64,000 bases of DNA from Streptomyces sp. SAI-135 (GCF_029893805.1 NZ_JARXYP010000002.1:2170001-2234000); one strand, 5' to 3'; counted from the first letter of the stretch, positions 1-8,320 are shown. Notes: generated from the sequence alone by a model not told the origin. Made by a program: numbers and translations.

Positions 1-1044
1 GTGCATCCGCTCCCAGTAGGCGCGCCTGCCCGTGTAGCCCTTCAGCACCATCCCGGCCGCCGCCCGTGAGGCCAGGGCCCGCTGGGCACTGCGCCGGCCC
101 GCGCCGACGAGGTGCGGTTCGGGGAAGTGGACGGTGCCGATGCCGAGGTCCTCCTCGGGGTCGACCAGGCACTCGGCGGCCGTCGCCCGCGTCTGCTCCA
201 GCAGGCGGTGCGCGGTGTCGCGCCGGAAGCCCGCGGCCTCGACGATCCGCTCGGCGGCCGCCAGCATGGTGCTCTCGTCCTTGAGCCAGGCCTCGCCGGA
301 GTCCAGGTCCTCGACGGCGCCGACAGGGACCAGGCGGCGGGCGGAGTCCAGGACGTCGGCGACCGGGCCGAGGCCGGGGTCGGCGTACCGTACGGCGTTG
401 CTCAGCACGGGACGGATCCGCTGCTCGGCGGCGAATCCGACCGTACGGGCGGCCAGCCGCAGGGAGCCGGGTCCGGTGCCCTTGCGCCCGTGCCAGACGG
501 CTTCGAGGCGCAGCGCGTCGCCGTAGGTCTCCCGCCAGGGGACGAGGAGCCGGGCGGCCCGGTCGGGGCGGCCGGAGGCGAGGGCACGGCCGACATCGGA
601 GTCGGGCCCGAGCAGCACGGTCAGCCCGTCCCCCCGGTTCTCGGCCCGGGGCACCAGGGGCGTGCCCCGCTCCCCCTTGTCGGCGTGCGCCGCCGTGACG
701 AGCCGGCACAGGTCGGCCCAGCCGCGGGCGCCGTCCCGGGCGAGGAAGGTGGCACGGGGAGCCGACTCGTCGACGAAGGCACCTCCGCGCACGGGGGCAC
801 GGCGCCGCTCCCGCCCCGCCGGCTCGGCCTCCTGCACGGCCAGCTCCACCCCGAACAACGGACGCACCCCCGCCTTCGCGCAGGCCTTGGCGAAGCGGAC
901 CGTGCCCGCGAGGGTGTCGCGGTCGGTGAGGGCGAGGGCGTCCATCCCCCGCTCGAAGGCGCGCTCGGCGAGGCGCTCCGGGTGCGAGGCGCCGTAGCGC
1001 AGGGAGAACCCGGAGGCGGTGTGCAGATGAGTGAAGCCAGGCAT
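1..1044 (-). CDS. dnaE2: DnaE2 error-prone DNA polymerase III alpha subunit (5' part)
   Basis: Replicative-type C-family polymerase used in damage tolerance and induced mutagenesis. Only the first 348 codons are in the window; the polymerase core lies beyond the left edge. The N-terminus begins MPGFTHLHTASGFS, the HxH opening of a PHP domain, followed by LTDRDTLAGTVRF and GWADLCRLV, which are typical of DnaE PHP regions. The ATG at 1044 has GGGAGG a few bases upstream. A LexA-type box just upstream argues for the SOS-induced DnaE2 class rather than the housekeeping DnaE1. No imuA or imuB gene is seen in the window. The gene follows the tail-protein block on the same strand after about 110 bp. 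Confidence 0.88.
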   Translation of the reverse strand, partial: MPGFTHLHTASGFSLRYGASHPERLAERAFERGMDALALTDRDTLAGTVRFAKACAKAGVRPLFGVELAVQEAEPAGRERRRAPVRGGAFVDESAPRATFLARDGARGWADLCRLVTAAHADKGERGTPLVPRAENRGDGLTVLLGPDSDVGRALASGRPDRAARLLVPWRETYGDALRLEAVWHGRKGTGPGSLRLAARTVGFAAEQRIRPVLSNAVRYADPGLGPVADVLDSARRLVPVGAVEDLDSGEAWLKDESTMLAAAERIVEAAGFRRDTAHRLLEQTRATAAECLVDPEEDLGIGTVHFPEPHLVGAGRRSAQRALASRAAAGMVLKGYTGRRAYWERMH

Positions 1045-1059
1045 CCGCACCTCCCGCTG

Positions 1060-1075
1060 TCGAACATCAGTTCCC
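1060..1075. promoter_or_regulatory. LexA/SOS box upstream of dnaE2
   Basis: TCGAACATCAGTTCCC reads as TCGAAC-N4-GTTC, matching the actinobacterial LexA box core GAAC-N4-GTTC. It lies 16 bp before the dnaE2 start codon. A weaker GAAC-N4-GTAC copy lies at 1108-1119. Repression by LexA and induction by DNA damage are inferred from the match and from known dnaE2 regulation. Confidence 0.75.
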
Positions 1076-1156
1076 TATCGCCTCACCTCCACCATAGACC
1101 AAAAACCGAACATGCGTACGACGGCGTGCGAGTAACCTCTCACCTGCGGAAACGGC

Positions 1157-1330
1157 CTATTCGGACCCGGATGTATCGGTCTCGGTGGATTCCTCGGCGA
1201 GGGGCTCGGCCGCGGCGGTCGAGGAGGCGCCGGCGGCCGTCGCGCGCTGCGCGGTCTCCAGGGCGTGCAGGCGCCGTTTGATGTCGCGGAGCTCGGTGAG
1301 GAGGGTGTCGGGGCGGTTGATCCTGGTCAC
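1157..1330 (-). CDS. small coiled-coil protein at the end of the tail gene block
   Basis: 57-residue product starting from GTG at 1330. The first half (TRINRPDTLLTELRDIKRRL) has a heptad-like leucine pattern with charged flanks, so a short coiled coil is likely. The second half is Ala/Ser/Thr/Glu-rich and probably disordered. It is the last gene of the minus-strand tail block, 16 bp after the Gp37-like gene, and is probably co-transcribed. No family is recognised. A minor tail-tip or trimerisation peptide is possible, but this is inference from position. Confidence 0.6.
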   Translation of the reverse strand: MTRINRPDTLLTELRDIKRRLHALETAQRATAAGASSTAAAEPLAEESTETDTSGSE

Positions 1331-1346
1331 GGGATGCTCCTTGGGT

Positions 1347-2477
1347 TCAGGGGGTGCCGGTGGCGGGGGTGACGGTCAGCTGGACCTGCTCCTCGCCCGC
1401 GTCGTTGCCCGGGGTGACCTCGATCCCGGTGATCCGTACGCCGAACCGGGTGCCCTCGGGGAAGAACACGTCCTTGATGACGACGAGCGCGTCGTCGCCG
1501 ACCTGGTAGGAGCCGAGAACGGGCTCCAGGTCGGCGCGCACCGTCAGCTCGGGCAGGACGACCGGGGCGGAGACGGCGGCGAGGGCCGAGCGGGCCTGGG
1601 AGCGCAACAGCTCCGCGTCGGTGAGATGGACGTAGGACACCTCGGTCTCGGTGAGCGGGCGCCCGGTGCCGCCGTCCTCGGCGACCGCGACGAGCTGGCC
1701 GCTCTCGCCCTGCTCCCCGAGGGCGAAGACCCGGCTCGCGGTGGAGGCGCCGTCGGCCGGCCAGGTGTAGCCGATGAGGTTGGCGCCGTACTCCCACACG
1801 TGCGGGGTGCCCTGCCGGCCGAGCTGCGGGGTGCCCACCCTGAGCCGGCGCACGGGGCGGCCGTCGCTGCCGTACGCCATGTCGATGACGAAGTCGGGGC
1901 CGTCCTCCAGACTCGCCAGCTCACGCAGGGCCTCCCCGGTGCTCTTGAGGTCGCTGCCGGGGTAGACCAGGGTGCGGGTGATGCCGGAGGGGGCGGTGGA
2001 CTCGGGGCGGATCCCGATGTCGCCGCGGGTGTGTTCCTGGGCGATGGCGACGAGGGCGCGGGCGATGTCGGACTGGTCGCGGTCGGTGAAGGTGATGTTC
2101 ACGGAGGCCAGGCCGCCGGTGCCGGCCGGGTCGAAGGCGGCGGGCAGGACGCGCCGGTGGTCGAAGTAGGAGAGGAATCCGGCCGCGCCGATCTCCAGGT
2201 GCTGGTCGGCGGAGCTGTACTTGACGGTCCACACCACCCCGCCCCACACCAGCACGCCGTCCCGCTCGACATAGAGGGCCGCGCGTCCCGGTTCGGTGAG
2301 TTCGCGGGGGCGGTGGACGGTGATCCTCGGGTCCCCGAGGGGCAACCGGGCGCGGAACTCGCCGGCTTCGTTGAGCTCGGTGCTGAACGTGACGTCGTAC
2401 AGCGGGAGTTCGTCGGTGATGACGCCTGTGGCGAGGTCCGCGGTGTAGTAGGTGTAGCGGGTCGGTCGGGCGGCCAC
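1347..2477 (-). CDS. Gp37-like siphovirus minor tail (tail-tip/hub) protein
   Basis: 376 residues. The N-terminus YTYYTADLATGVITDELPL, followed by FSTELNEAGEFRARLPLGD, is characteristic of the Siphovirus ReqiPepy6 Gp37-like family found in actinophage tail modules, usually placed at the baseplate or tail tip. The rest is mostly beta-rich and continues to a clean stop at 1347. The GTG start at 2477 shares one base with the stop codon of the upstream fibre gene (TAGTG), indicating translational coupling. No enzymatic motif is seen. Position after Dit and the fibres fits a tail-tip or hub component. The length looks complete for the family. Confidence 0.75.
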   Translation of the reverse strand: MAARPTRYTYYTADLATGVITDELPLYDVTFSTELNEAGEFRARLPLGDPRITVHRPRELTEPGRAALYVERDGVLVWGGVVWTVKYSSADQHLEIGAAGFLSYFDHRRVLPAAFDPAGTGGLASVNITFTDRDQSDIARALVAIAQEHTRGDIGIRPESTAPSGITRTLVYPGSDLKSTGEALRELASLEDGPDFVIDMAYGSDGRPVRRLRVGTPQLGRQGTPHVWEYGANLIGYTWPADGASTASRVFALGEQGESGQLVAVAEDGGTGRPLTETEVSYVHLTDAELLRSQARSALAAVSAPVVLPELTVRADLEPVLGSYQVGDDALVVIKDVFFPEGTRFGVRITGIEVTPGNDAGEEQVQLTVTPATGTP

Positions 2478-3478
2478 TAGCCCACCAGCCAGGTGGTGTC
2501 GAGGTAGATCAGCTGACTGGCGGGCAACTGAGAGCCCTGGGGGAACAGCACCACGGAACCATCGGTGCGGAGCATGAGTTCGAGCCCACGGGTCACCCCG
2601 CCGAGCGCCGTGAACCAGTGGTGCCCCGTGGTCGGCCGGAAGGCGGCTGGGACGGTGATGATCTGGGTGCCGTTCGTCGAGAGGGCGACCGTTGTCTGCA
2701 GAGCGCCGCGCAGGTGGACGACGGAACCGACCTGGCGTACCGACGGTGTCTCGTTGTTGTAGACGGTCCAGTTGGGCAGAAGCGAGAGCGTGACCCAGCC
2801 GGTGTCGTTGTTGACCGCCCGCCAGCCCGCCGTGCTGTCGTACCACTCCAAGTGGTTGGTGTCCCAGCGGTGGATGTACATGCCCGAGTAGGGGTAGGTG
2901 GGCCGGCCGCCCTCGCCCCCGACCCGCAGGATGCCACCGGCCGCCGCGGTCCACAGGCGCAGGTCGTCGATGTCGGTGGCGGTGACGGAGGAGGCGTTCT
3001 TCGCGACCCTGATCCGGGCCAGCGGGATGAAGTCCCCGCTGACCGAGGGGTCGACGGGGGTGGCGGCGGCGGTTCCCTTCACGAGTTCCACGGTCATGCC
3101 GGTGGTGGCGTCGCCGTACTGCGCGTCGCGCTGCCGGGCCACCACCAGGTCGTTGCGCGGGTTGCTGGAGTCGGCGGGGTTGGTGCCGAGCACGTCGAGG
3201 GTCTTCTGCTGGCCGAGGGTGACGAGATAGGCGCCGGTCGCACTGGCCCGGGTCCCCTGGATCACGCCCTGGAAGGGGGCGACGGTGACCTTGCCGGAGA
3301 CGGTGGCGGTGGCCTGGACCCGGCCGGGGTCCCCGGTGGCGGGCCGGATACCGCTGCGGGCCTGGACCGGACTCGGCCCGGGCGCGGCGAACACGCCCGT
3401 GGCCAGCCGGGCGTCCTCGGCATCGACGACTCCGCCGGAGATCCAGCCGGAGTCGCGTTCTGGGGTGGGCGTGCTCAT
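2477..3478 (-). CDS. tail fibre-like protein A
   Basis: 333 residues. The N-terminal ~190 residues (ERDSGWISGGVVDAEDARL, then a conserved QYGDA...TGM segment and DIDDLRLWT) closely match those of the adjacent fibre B. The C-terminal ~140 residues are unrelated to B and rich in beta-forming residues and aromatics (WDTNHLEWYDSTAGW), as expected for a receptor-binding tip. The shared part is best read as the region that docks the fibre to the tail tip and the divergent part as the binding head; this is inference from phage fibre architecture. The ATG at 3478 has AAAGGG upstream. It ends one base into the Gp37-like gene. Confidence 0.65.
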   Translation of the reverse strand: MSTPTPERDSGWISGGVVDAEDARLATGVFAAPGPSPVQARSGIRPATGDPGRVQATATVSGKVTVAPFQGVIQGTRASATGAYLVTLGQQKTLDVLGTNPADSSNPRNDLVVARQRDAQYGDATTGMTVELVKGTAAATPVDPSVSGDFIPLARIRVAKNASSVTATDIDDLRLWTAAAGGILRVGGEGGRPTYPYSGMYIHRWDTNHLEWYDSTAGWRAVNNDTGWVTLSLLPNWTVYNNETPSVRQVGSVVHLRGALQTTVALSTNGTQIITVPAAFRPTTGHHWFTALGGVTRGLELMLRTDGSVVLFPQGSQLPASQLIYLDTTWLVG

Positions 3479-3503
3479 GCGAGGGCCCTTTCTGGTGGGA
3501 CGG

Positions 3504-4595
3504 TCAGGGAACGGGGAAGGCCACCACCCGGAGCCCGGCGTAGACCGGGATGGCCCAGCTGGAAGGCACGCTCACCGTGCCCGAGCCGGCGACCCGTACG
3601 AACTGCTGAGTGAGCACCAGAGGGGTGGTACCGGCGGGCATCAGCCGGTGAGCGGTCGCGACGGTCGTGGTGGCGAGCGTCGGCCCGACGTCGAAGGCGC
3701 TGATGCTCAGATTGCCGCTCTCGCCCAGCACTTTGATCACGTGGTCGAACCTGGCGTCGGCGGACTGGGCCTGGGCCGTCATCTGGGCGGTGCACATCAG
3801 CATGCGCGGATAGGGCGCAGGGGTGACCGTCACCTGGTTGAACAGGAAATTGGTGCCCTCGGTCGAGCCGGCCCTGGGCCAGCCCGCGTCGGCCGGGCCG
3901 AAGAACTGGACCGCGCCGGTGACCGCGGGACGCCATGCGGTGTCGCCGCGGACCAGGTCGAGACCGGTCTCCAGGTCGTACAGCCGCTGTCCGGCGTAGC
4001 CCTCGGCCGGGAGCGACTCGTGGCTCTGCAACGGCAGTACTCCGCCCGTGGCCACCGTGAACACCCGCAGGTCCTTGATGTCCGCCTGGGTGATGGACCC
4101 CGCGTTGGGCCGCACGGTGATCTGGGCGAGCGGCAGGAAGTCGTCGGTGAGCCTCGGCGCGACCGGCGTCGGCGCGGGCGCCCCGGCCTCCAACTGCACC
4201 ACCATGCCGTCGCTCGCGTCGCCGTACTGCCGGTCGGTCTGCCGGGCCACGACGAGGACGATCCGGGCGTAGGAGGAGTGGGCCGGGGCCGCGGTGAGCA
4301 CGTCGAGGGTCTTCACCCGACCGAGCGTGATCAGGTACGCGCCCGCGTACGACACACGGGTGCCCTGCACGACCCCCTGGAAGGGCTGCACCTTCACACT
4401 GCGCGAGGGGGTCGCCTCCGCCTCGACGCCGCCGGGGTTGCCGGGGCCGGGCTTGACGCCCGTGCGGGCCGCGATCGGGTTGGTGGAGTCGGTCGCGGCC
4501 GAAGCGAACACGCCGGTGGCGAGCCGCGCGTCATTGGCGTCGACGACACCGCCGGAGAGCCATCCGGAGTCACGCTCGAGGTCGGGGTCAGCCAT
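3504..4595 (-). CDS. tail fibre-like protein B (paralogue of A)
   Basis: 363 residues. I chose ATG 4595 because AGAAGGAAC lies upstream and because the product then begins MADPDLERDSGWLSGGVVD, aligned with fibre A; a longer upstream reading is not needed. Residues 1 to ~195 are collinear with fibre A (LATGVF, PFQGVVQGTR, QYGDASDGM, DIKDLRVFT). After that the sequence diverges into a beta-rich domain ending VYAGLRVVAFPVP. The pair looks like a tandem duplication in which only the anchor half has been conserved. It lies between the Dit gene (38 bp gap) and fibre A (25 bp gap). Confidence 0.65.
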   Translation of the reverse strand: MADPDLERDSGWLSGGVVDANDARLATGVFASAATDSTNPIAARTGVKPGPGNPGGVEAEATPSRSVKVQPFQGVVQGTRVSYAGAYLITLGRVKTLDVLTAAPAHSSYARIVLVVARQTDRQYGDASDGMVVQLEAGAPAPTPVAPRLTDDFLPLAQITVRPNAGSITQADIKDLRVFTVATGGVLPLQSHESLPAEGYAGQRLYDLETGLDLVRGDTAWRPAVTGAVQFFGPADAGWPRAGSTEGTNFLFNQVTVTPAPYPRMLMCTAQMTAQAQSADARFDHVIKVLGESGNLSISAFDVGPTLATTTVATAHRLMPAGTTPLVLTQQFVRVAGSGTVSVPSSWAIPVYAGLRVVAFPVP

Positions 4596-4633
4596 GCGGG
4601 TGCGTTCCTTCTGGTAGCTGAGGGCGGGCGGGG

Positions 4634-5494
4634 TCAGAGCCAGGCGTCGCGCCATTCCGCGGTCAGCCGGGCGGCCGGTTCGTAGTCGCGGGCGCGGAAG
4701 AGCACGGGCGTCGCGCCCGGCCGGAGCGGGAACCAGTCCGAGTCGGGCAGCAGCGTGGCCCGTCGGGACGCCGTGCCCTGGAGCAGGACCGAGCGCGCGT
4801 CGGTGTCGACGACCAGGAACTCGCCGTTCTGGAGGGTGAGTTCGAAGGCGAGTTCCTCACCGGTCGCGGTGTTGCTGATCACCGGCTGGACGCAGGGCCC
4901 GTTGATCCGCCAGACCGGCCAGGTGGGGACGGTGCCCTTGTTCTCCAGGAGCAGCCGGCCACCGGAGGAACCGGACCCGAAGTCAAGGGGGAAGGAGAGC
5001 GGGAAGGAGACGCCGCCGCTGGAGGAGGGCAGCGGACAGGTGCTGGTGTTCAGCCCGTAGGAGTACCGCAGGGGGTCCGGCGCGGTCATGGTCAGGGAGA
5101 ACTCGAAGGCACCGGACTTGCGGTCCACGATCTTCGTCTCGGCGGTGAGGCGGACCAACGCCCGCCGTACGCGGTGCGGTTCGGTGACGACGAGCGGCAA
5201 CAGGGTTCTGCCGTCGGCGAGTACGGCGGCCAGCCGGTCCTTCGCCTCTTCGCGTACGGCGCGTTCGGGGGCGATGGCCATGCCCTCCAGGGTGATCACG
5301 CGAGGGCCCCGGTAGGAGGGGGCGTCGAACGCGCCGTGCCGCTCGGGGCGGTCGGTCAGGGTGAGCCGGACGGGCGGGGTGGCGGCCCAGCCCTGTTCGC
5401 TGGTGACCCACCACTCGACGCCGTCGTCGTCGACGGTGTTGCCGGCCCAGCCGTCCACCTCGAACACCGGCTGCTGGAGCTGGCGGCCGCTCAT
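4634..5494 (-). CDS. distal tail protein (Dit-like, siphovirus tail component)
   Basis: 286 residues, resembling siphovirus distal tail (Dit) proteins, which form the ring joining the tail tube to the tip. Visible features are an N-terminal beta domain (PVFEVDGWAG, EWWVTSEQGW), the segment APSYRGPRVITLEGMAIAP, which is typical of the RIFT-like part, the stretch FEFSLTMTAPDPLRYS in the middle, and a C-terminal galectin-like half with PTWPVWRINGP. The start at 5494 overlaps the tape-measure stop by 4 bp (ATGA). This is the expected gene order: tape measure, then Dit, then fibres and tip proteins. Confidence 0.78.
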   Translation of the reverse strand: MSGRQLQQPVFEVDGWAGNTVDDDGVEWWVTSEQGWAATPPVRLTLTDRPERHGAFDAPSYRGPRVITLEGMAIAPERAVREEAKDRLAAVLADGRTLLPLVVTEPHRVRRALVRLTAETKIVDRKSGAFEFSLTMTAPDPLRYSYGLNTSTCPLPSSSGGVSFPLSFPLDFGSGSSGGRLLLENKGTVPTWPVWRINGPCVQPVISNTATGEELAFELTLQNGEFLVVDTDARSVLLQGTASRRATLLPDSDWFPLRPGATPVLFRARDYEPAARLTAEWRDAWL

Positions 5495-6690
5495 CGCTTG
5501 GCCGCCCAGGCGAGTTCGCGGGCGGTGATCCGGCCGATCTCGTACTCGGACTGGCCGGGGCGGGGGTGCACGTTGACGGTGACGGGGGCGGTGGCCGCGG
5601 CGGCTCCGGCGCGGGGTGCCGCCCCGGCGGCGACTCCGGCGAGGCTGTAACCGGGCCCGATGACGCTCCGCGCGGTGGCGGTGGCGAGCCGCCCGGCGGC
5701 GCCGGCCACCCTGTTCCCGGCGCCCTCCATGCCGAGGGCGAGCCCTTCACCGACATCCCCGCCGAAGCCCATCATCACCTTGGACGGGGACGCGATACCG
5801 AGGATGCTGCGGATGGGTCCGGGGATGGTGTTGACGATGAAGTTCTTCACGGTGTTGAGGAGAGCGGATGCCGAGTTCTTGATGCCGTTGATGAGCCCTT
5901 GGATGAGGTCGCCGCCCAAGCCCATGAGTTTGTTGGGCAGTTCGGCGAAGAACCCCCAGATCTTCCCGGGCACGCCCCGCAGGAAGTCGACAACGGCATT
6001 CCACTTGTCGACGATCCAGTCCCGGACCGAACCGACGGCGTCCTTGATCCGGTCCCAGTGCTTGACGATCGCGAGCACGGCGATCCCGACGGGGCCGGTG
6101 AGGATGGCGACGAGCAGCGGCCAGTTGGCCTTGAGCCAGTTGACGACGTTCTTGCCCGCGTCGATCAGCCAGTTGATGGCGACCGACGCCCCCTTCATGA
6201 CGGTCCCCACCACCTGCCCGATGATCTTGAACGCCGCCTGCATGACGGCCTGCACAATCTTGGACTGCATCGCCATGTCGATGAGCTTGGTGATGAGCGG
6301 CATGATGAGGGCGAGGATGGCGCCGAGGATGTTGGCCTTCATCGCGGTGTTCAGGCCCCGCTGGGCGGTGGTGGCGGTACGCAGCCCCTGACTGAACCGG
6401 GAGAACAGCCCCCCGCCCGACGCCGCGCTCCGCCCGGCCCGCTGCACATCGGCGGCGGCCCGTCCGGCGGCGGTCCGCACCTGATTGAGCCCGGCGCTCG
6501 CCTGAGTGGCGGAGGCCCGCAGCCGACCGGTGGCGGTGCTCGCCTGGGTGGCGGAGTTCCTGAGCCGGTCGACGGAACTGCTGGCGCCGGTGACGGCGGT
6601 CCGCATGCGAGTGACGGCACCGCCGGTGCTGGTGGCCGCGGAGCGCATCTGGTTCAGCGCCCGGGTGACCGATACGAGTGACGTCTGCAT
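5491..6690 (-). CDS. short tail tape measure protein
   Basis: 399 residues. The first ~95 residues are helical Ala/Arg/Thr/Ser repeats (RLRNSATQAS, RLRASATQAS). Hydrophobic helices follow (ILGAILALIMPLI, WPLLVAILTGPVGIAVL), then Trp/Lys-rich repeats (WDRIKDAVGSVRDWIVDKW). From about residue 291 comes GPIRSILGIASPSKVMMGFG, the hallmark C-terminal segment of actinophage tape measures. Many siphovirus tape measures exceed 800 residues, so the particle may have a very short tail; that is an inference from the ruler model. The ATG at 6690 has GGAG upstream. The gene follows a separate coiled-coil gene and is coupled to Dit. Confidence 0.85.
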   Translation of the reverse strand: MQTSLVSVTRALNQMRSAATSTGGAVTRMRTAVTGASSSVDRLRNSATQASTATGRLRASATQASAGLNQVRTAAGRAAADVQRAGRSAASGGGLFSRFSQGLRTATTAQRGLNTAMKANILGAILALIMPLITKLIDMAMQSKIVQAVMQAAFKIIGQVVGTVMKGASVAINWLIDAGKNVVNWLKANWPLLVAILTGPVGIAVLAIVKHWDRIKDAVGSVRDWIVDKWNAVVDFLRGVPGKIWGFFAELPNKLMGLGGDLIQGLINGIKNSASALLNTVKNFIVNTIPGPIRSILGIASPSKVMMGFGGDVGEGLALGMEGAGNRVAGAAGRLATATARSVIGPGYSLAGVAAGAAPRAGAAAATAPVTVNVHPRPGQSEYEIGRITARELAWAAKR

Positions 6691-6741
6691 GGTGGATTGG
6701 CTCCGTCGCTGTCGCCGATGGGGTCTTTGGGGTGCGGGTTC

Positions 6742-7563
6742 CTAGTCCCGCAGGGCCCGTTCCAGGGAGTTGATGGCGCCGCGCAGGCTCTCGACGGACC
6801 GGCCCGCCCGCCGGGCACCGTCCTCCAACGCCTCGACCCGTCGCAGACCTGCCCTGACCTGCTGGTCCAGGTTGTGGGCCTTGATCCGCAGGGATTTGCT
6901 GCGCTGGTTCGCGTCGTTGGCGATCTGGCTGATCCTGCTGATCTTGCTCTTGAGGGACGAGATCTGGCTGCGTACACGTTGGTCGTCGGCTCGTCTGGTC
7001 CGGACGAGCGTGGCGACATCGACGGTCAGATTCTGGACCTTGGTCCGCCCGGAGATGCTGCGCTGATTCCCGTCGTTGGCGACCTGACTGACCTTGCCGA
7101 TCTTGGTCTTGAGAGAGGAGAGCTGTTCGCGCAGTTGCCGGTCGGCTGAGGTCAGGGCGGCCAACCGCCTGTCCACATCCTGCTCCCGCTTGTGCTGGGC
7201 CCGGTCCTCCCAGAGCTTGGTCAGACTGTATTCGTGCTTGAACAGGCCGTACTCCGACTGCCCTACGTAGAAGTCGGACTTGAGGCCGGTGGCTTCCAAC
7301 TTGGCGCCGGTGGCTTCCGCCTTGGCGCCGGTGGCGGGAATGTTGTCGGGAAGCCATTTGGGGTCGAGGAGCTTCTTCTGTTCGGCGTCCTGCTGCGCCT
7401 TCCAGGAGGAAATCTCTCCCTGCACGGCCTTCTTGAACTCACCACCAGCGCTCAATGCCTGCGCGAACTGTTCCTTGAACCGAGCAGTGAAGTTCTCCCG
7501 GCCCTCCAGAGTCGTGACCCGATCGGTCAGCCTGTCGACCAGGACCCTGATGTCCTCACCCAT
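6742..7563 (-). CDS. coiled-coil tail-module protein with internal duplication
   Basis: 273 residues of almost entirely helical, charged sequence. It contains a duplicated ~32-residue block at about 148-179 (LSSLKTKIGKVSQVAND) and 201-232 (ISSLKSKISRISQIANDANQ), and a threefold ATGxKxE repeat near residues 77-95. There is no signal peptide or membrane segment. It lies between the G/GT chaperone gene and the tape measure, a place where phages rarely have an extra large gene. It could be a split-off helical portion of the tape measure or a second ruler or scaffold protein; neither can be decided here. The ATG at 7563 has GAGGGGAG 8 nt upstream. Confidence 0.6.
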   Translation of the reverse strand: MGEDIRVLVDRLTDRVTTLEGRENFTARFKEQFAQALSAGGEFKKAVQGEISSWKAQQDAEQKKLLDPKWLPDNIPATGAKAEATGAKLEATGLKSDFYVGQSEYGLFKHEYSLTKLWEDRAQHKREQDVDRRLAALTSADRQLREQLSSLKTKIGKVSQVANDGNQRSISGRTKVQNLTVDVATLVRTRRADDQRVRSQISSLKSKISRISQIANDANQRSKSLRIKAHNLDQQVRAGLRRVEALEDGARRAGRSVESLRGAINSLERALRD

Positions 7564-7576
7564 GCACCGGCTCCCC

Positions 7577-8283
7577 TCAACTCGGTGAACTCAGAAATGC
7601 CACGATCTCGGCCGGAGTCGCCGCACTCTCGTCCCCGACGACCAGGACGTCCGCCGCGCCCGCCCCGCGCGGACCGCCCCCCGGCCGCGGCACCGCCTCC
7701 GGATACTCCGCCGGCTCCGTGTCCTCGTCCCGGTTGACCGTCGCGAACATCCAGTTGGCGACCGCCAGATGGTCGACGACCGCCGCCAGCAGATGGTCCG
7801 TGACCGTCCAGTCCGCCTGTTCGCCGTGGACCGCCCGGGCGAAGGACGAGTCCGCGGGGAGGTGTTCGACGAGGACCCGCAGTCGGCGGGAGGAGAGGCG
7901 CCCTCGGTGCCAGTCGAGGAGGTCGACCCCGTAGTGGCGGAGCAGATCCGCCTCCAGAGCCTCGGCGTGCTCCTCGATCAGCGCACCGAGGCTCAGCCTT
8001 CCCCCAACGACATACCGGTGTCGTTGCCGTACGCCTCCAGGATCGCGGAGACGTCCTGGACACTCGTGTCGTACTTGCAGAAGCGCTCGAACTGCTCCTC
8101 TCCGAGCAGCAGCGCAAGCAACCCGTCGATGTCGTTGTCGTCCAGCGCCGCGATCTGCTTGGCGATACTGCGCGGGAACTCGGTGGGCAGTCGGAACACA
8201 TCCCCGTCCACCTCGAACTCCCAGTTCTTCCCGACCGCTTCGAGACGCTGGGCACGGGCGGCGTTGACGTTGAAGGGTGCCAT
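7577..8283 (-). CDS. tail assembly chaperone GT fusion made by -1 frameshift
   Basis: Frameshift product of about 235 residues: codons 1-94 of the 96-residue G protein (8283-8002), then a -1 shift into a 141-codon frame (8002 to the TGA at 7577-7579). The second frame encodes a helical, acidic protein (LIEEHAEALEADLLRHYGVD, then DWHRGRLSSRRLRVLVEHLP), a typical T-domain-like partner. It has no ATG, GTG or TTG near its beginning, so it can hardly be translated on its own. In siphophages G and GT bind the tape measure and recruit tube protein. The position between tube and tape-measure genes is the canonical one. The coordinates span both frames. Confidence 0.78.
7993..8283 (-). CDS. tail assembly chaperone G (unshifted product)
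   Basis: 96 residues, the zero-frame product. It begins MAPFNVNAARAQRLEAVGKN, continues with DGDVFRLPTEFPRSIAKQIA and ends GMSLGEG. The short acidic fold with DGDVFxLP and LPxxFP-like elements is familiar from actinophage tail chaperones. The ATG at 8283 follows GGAGC in the gap after the tube gene. The last four codons contain the slippery run that allows readthrough into the T frame. In phages the unshifted form is in large excess and both forms are needed for tail assembly but absent from the particle. Confidence 0.8.
   Translation of the reverse strand: MAPFNVNAARAQRLEAVGKNWEFEVDGDVFRLPTEFPRSIAKQIAALDDNDIDGLLALLLGEEQFERFCKYDTSVQDVSAILEAYGNDTGMSLGEG
7996..8006 (-). promoter_or_regulatory. 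programmed -1 frameshift slippery site
   Basis: On the coding strand the G frame ends TTG-GGG-GAA-GGC-TGA. Five Gs followed by AAGG lie two codons before the stop, so a -1 slip on G-GGG-GAA opens the T frame. The slip position is inferred from frame geometry and the lack of a start codon in the second frame; no downstream pseudoknot was modelled. Confidence 0.65.
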
Positions 8284-8320
8284 GTCGGTGGAGCTCCTTG
8301 CTGCGAGATGTACGAAAGGG

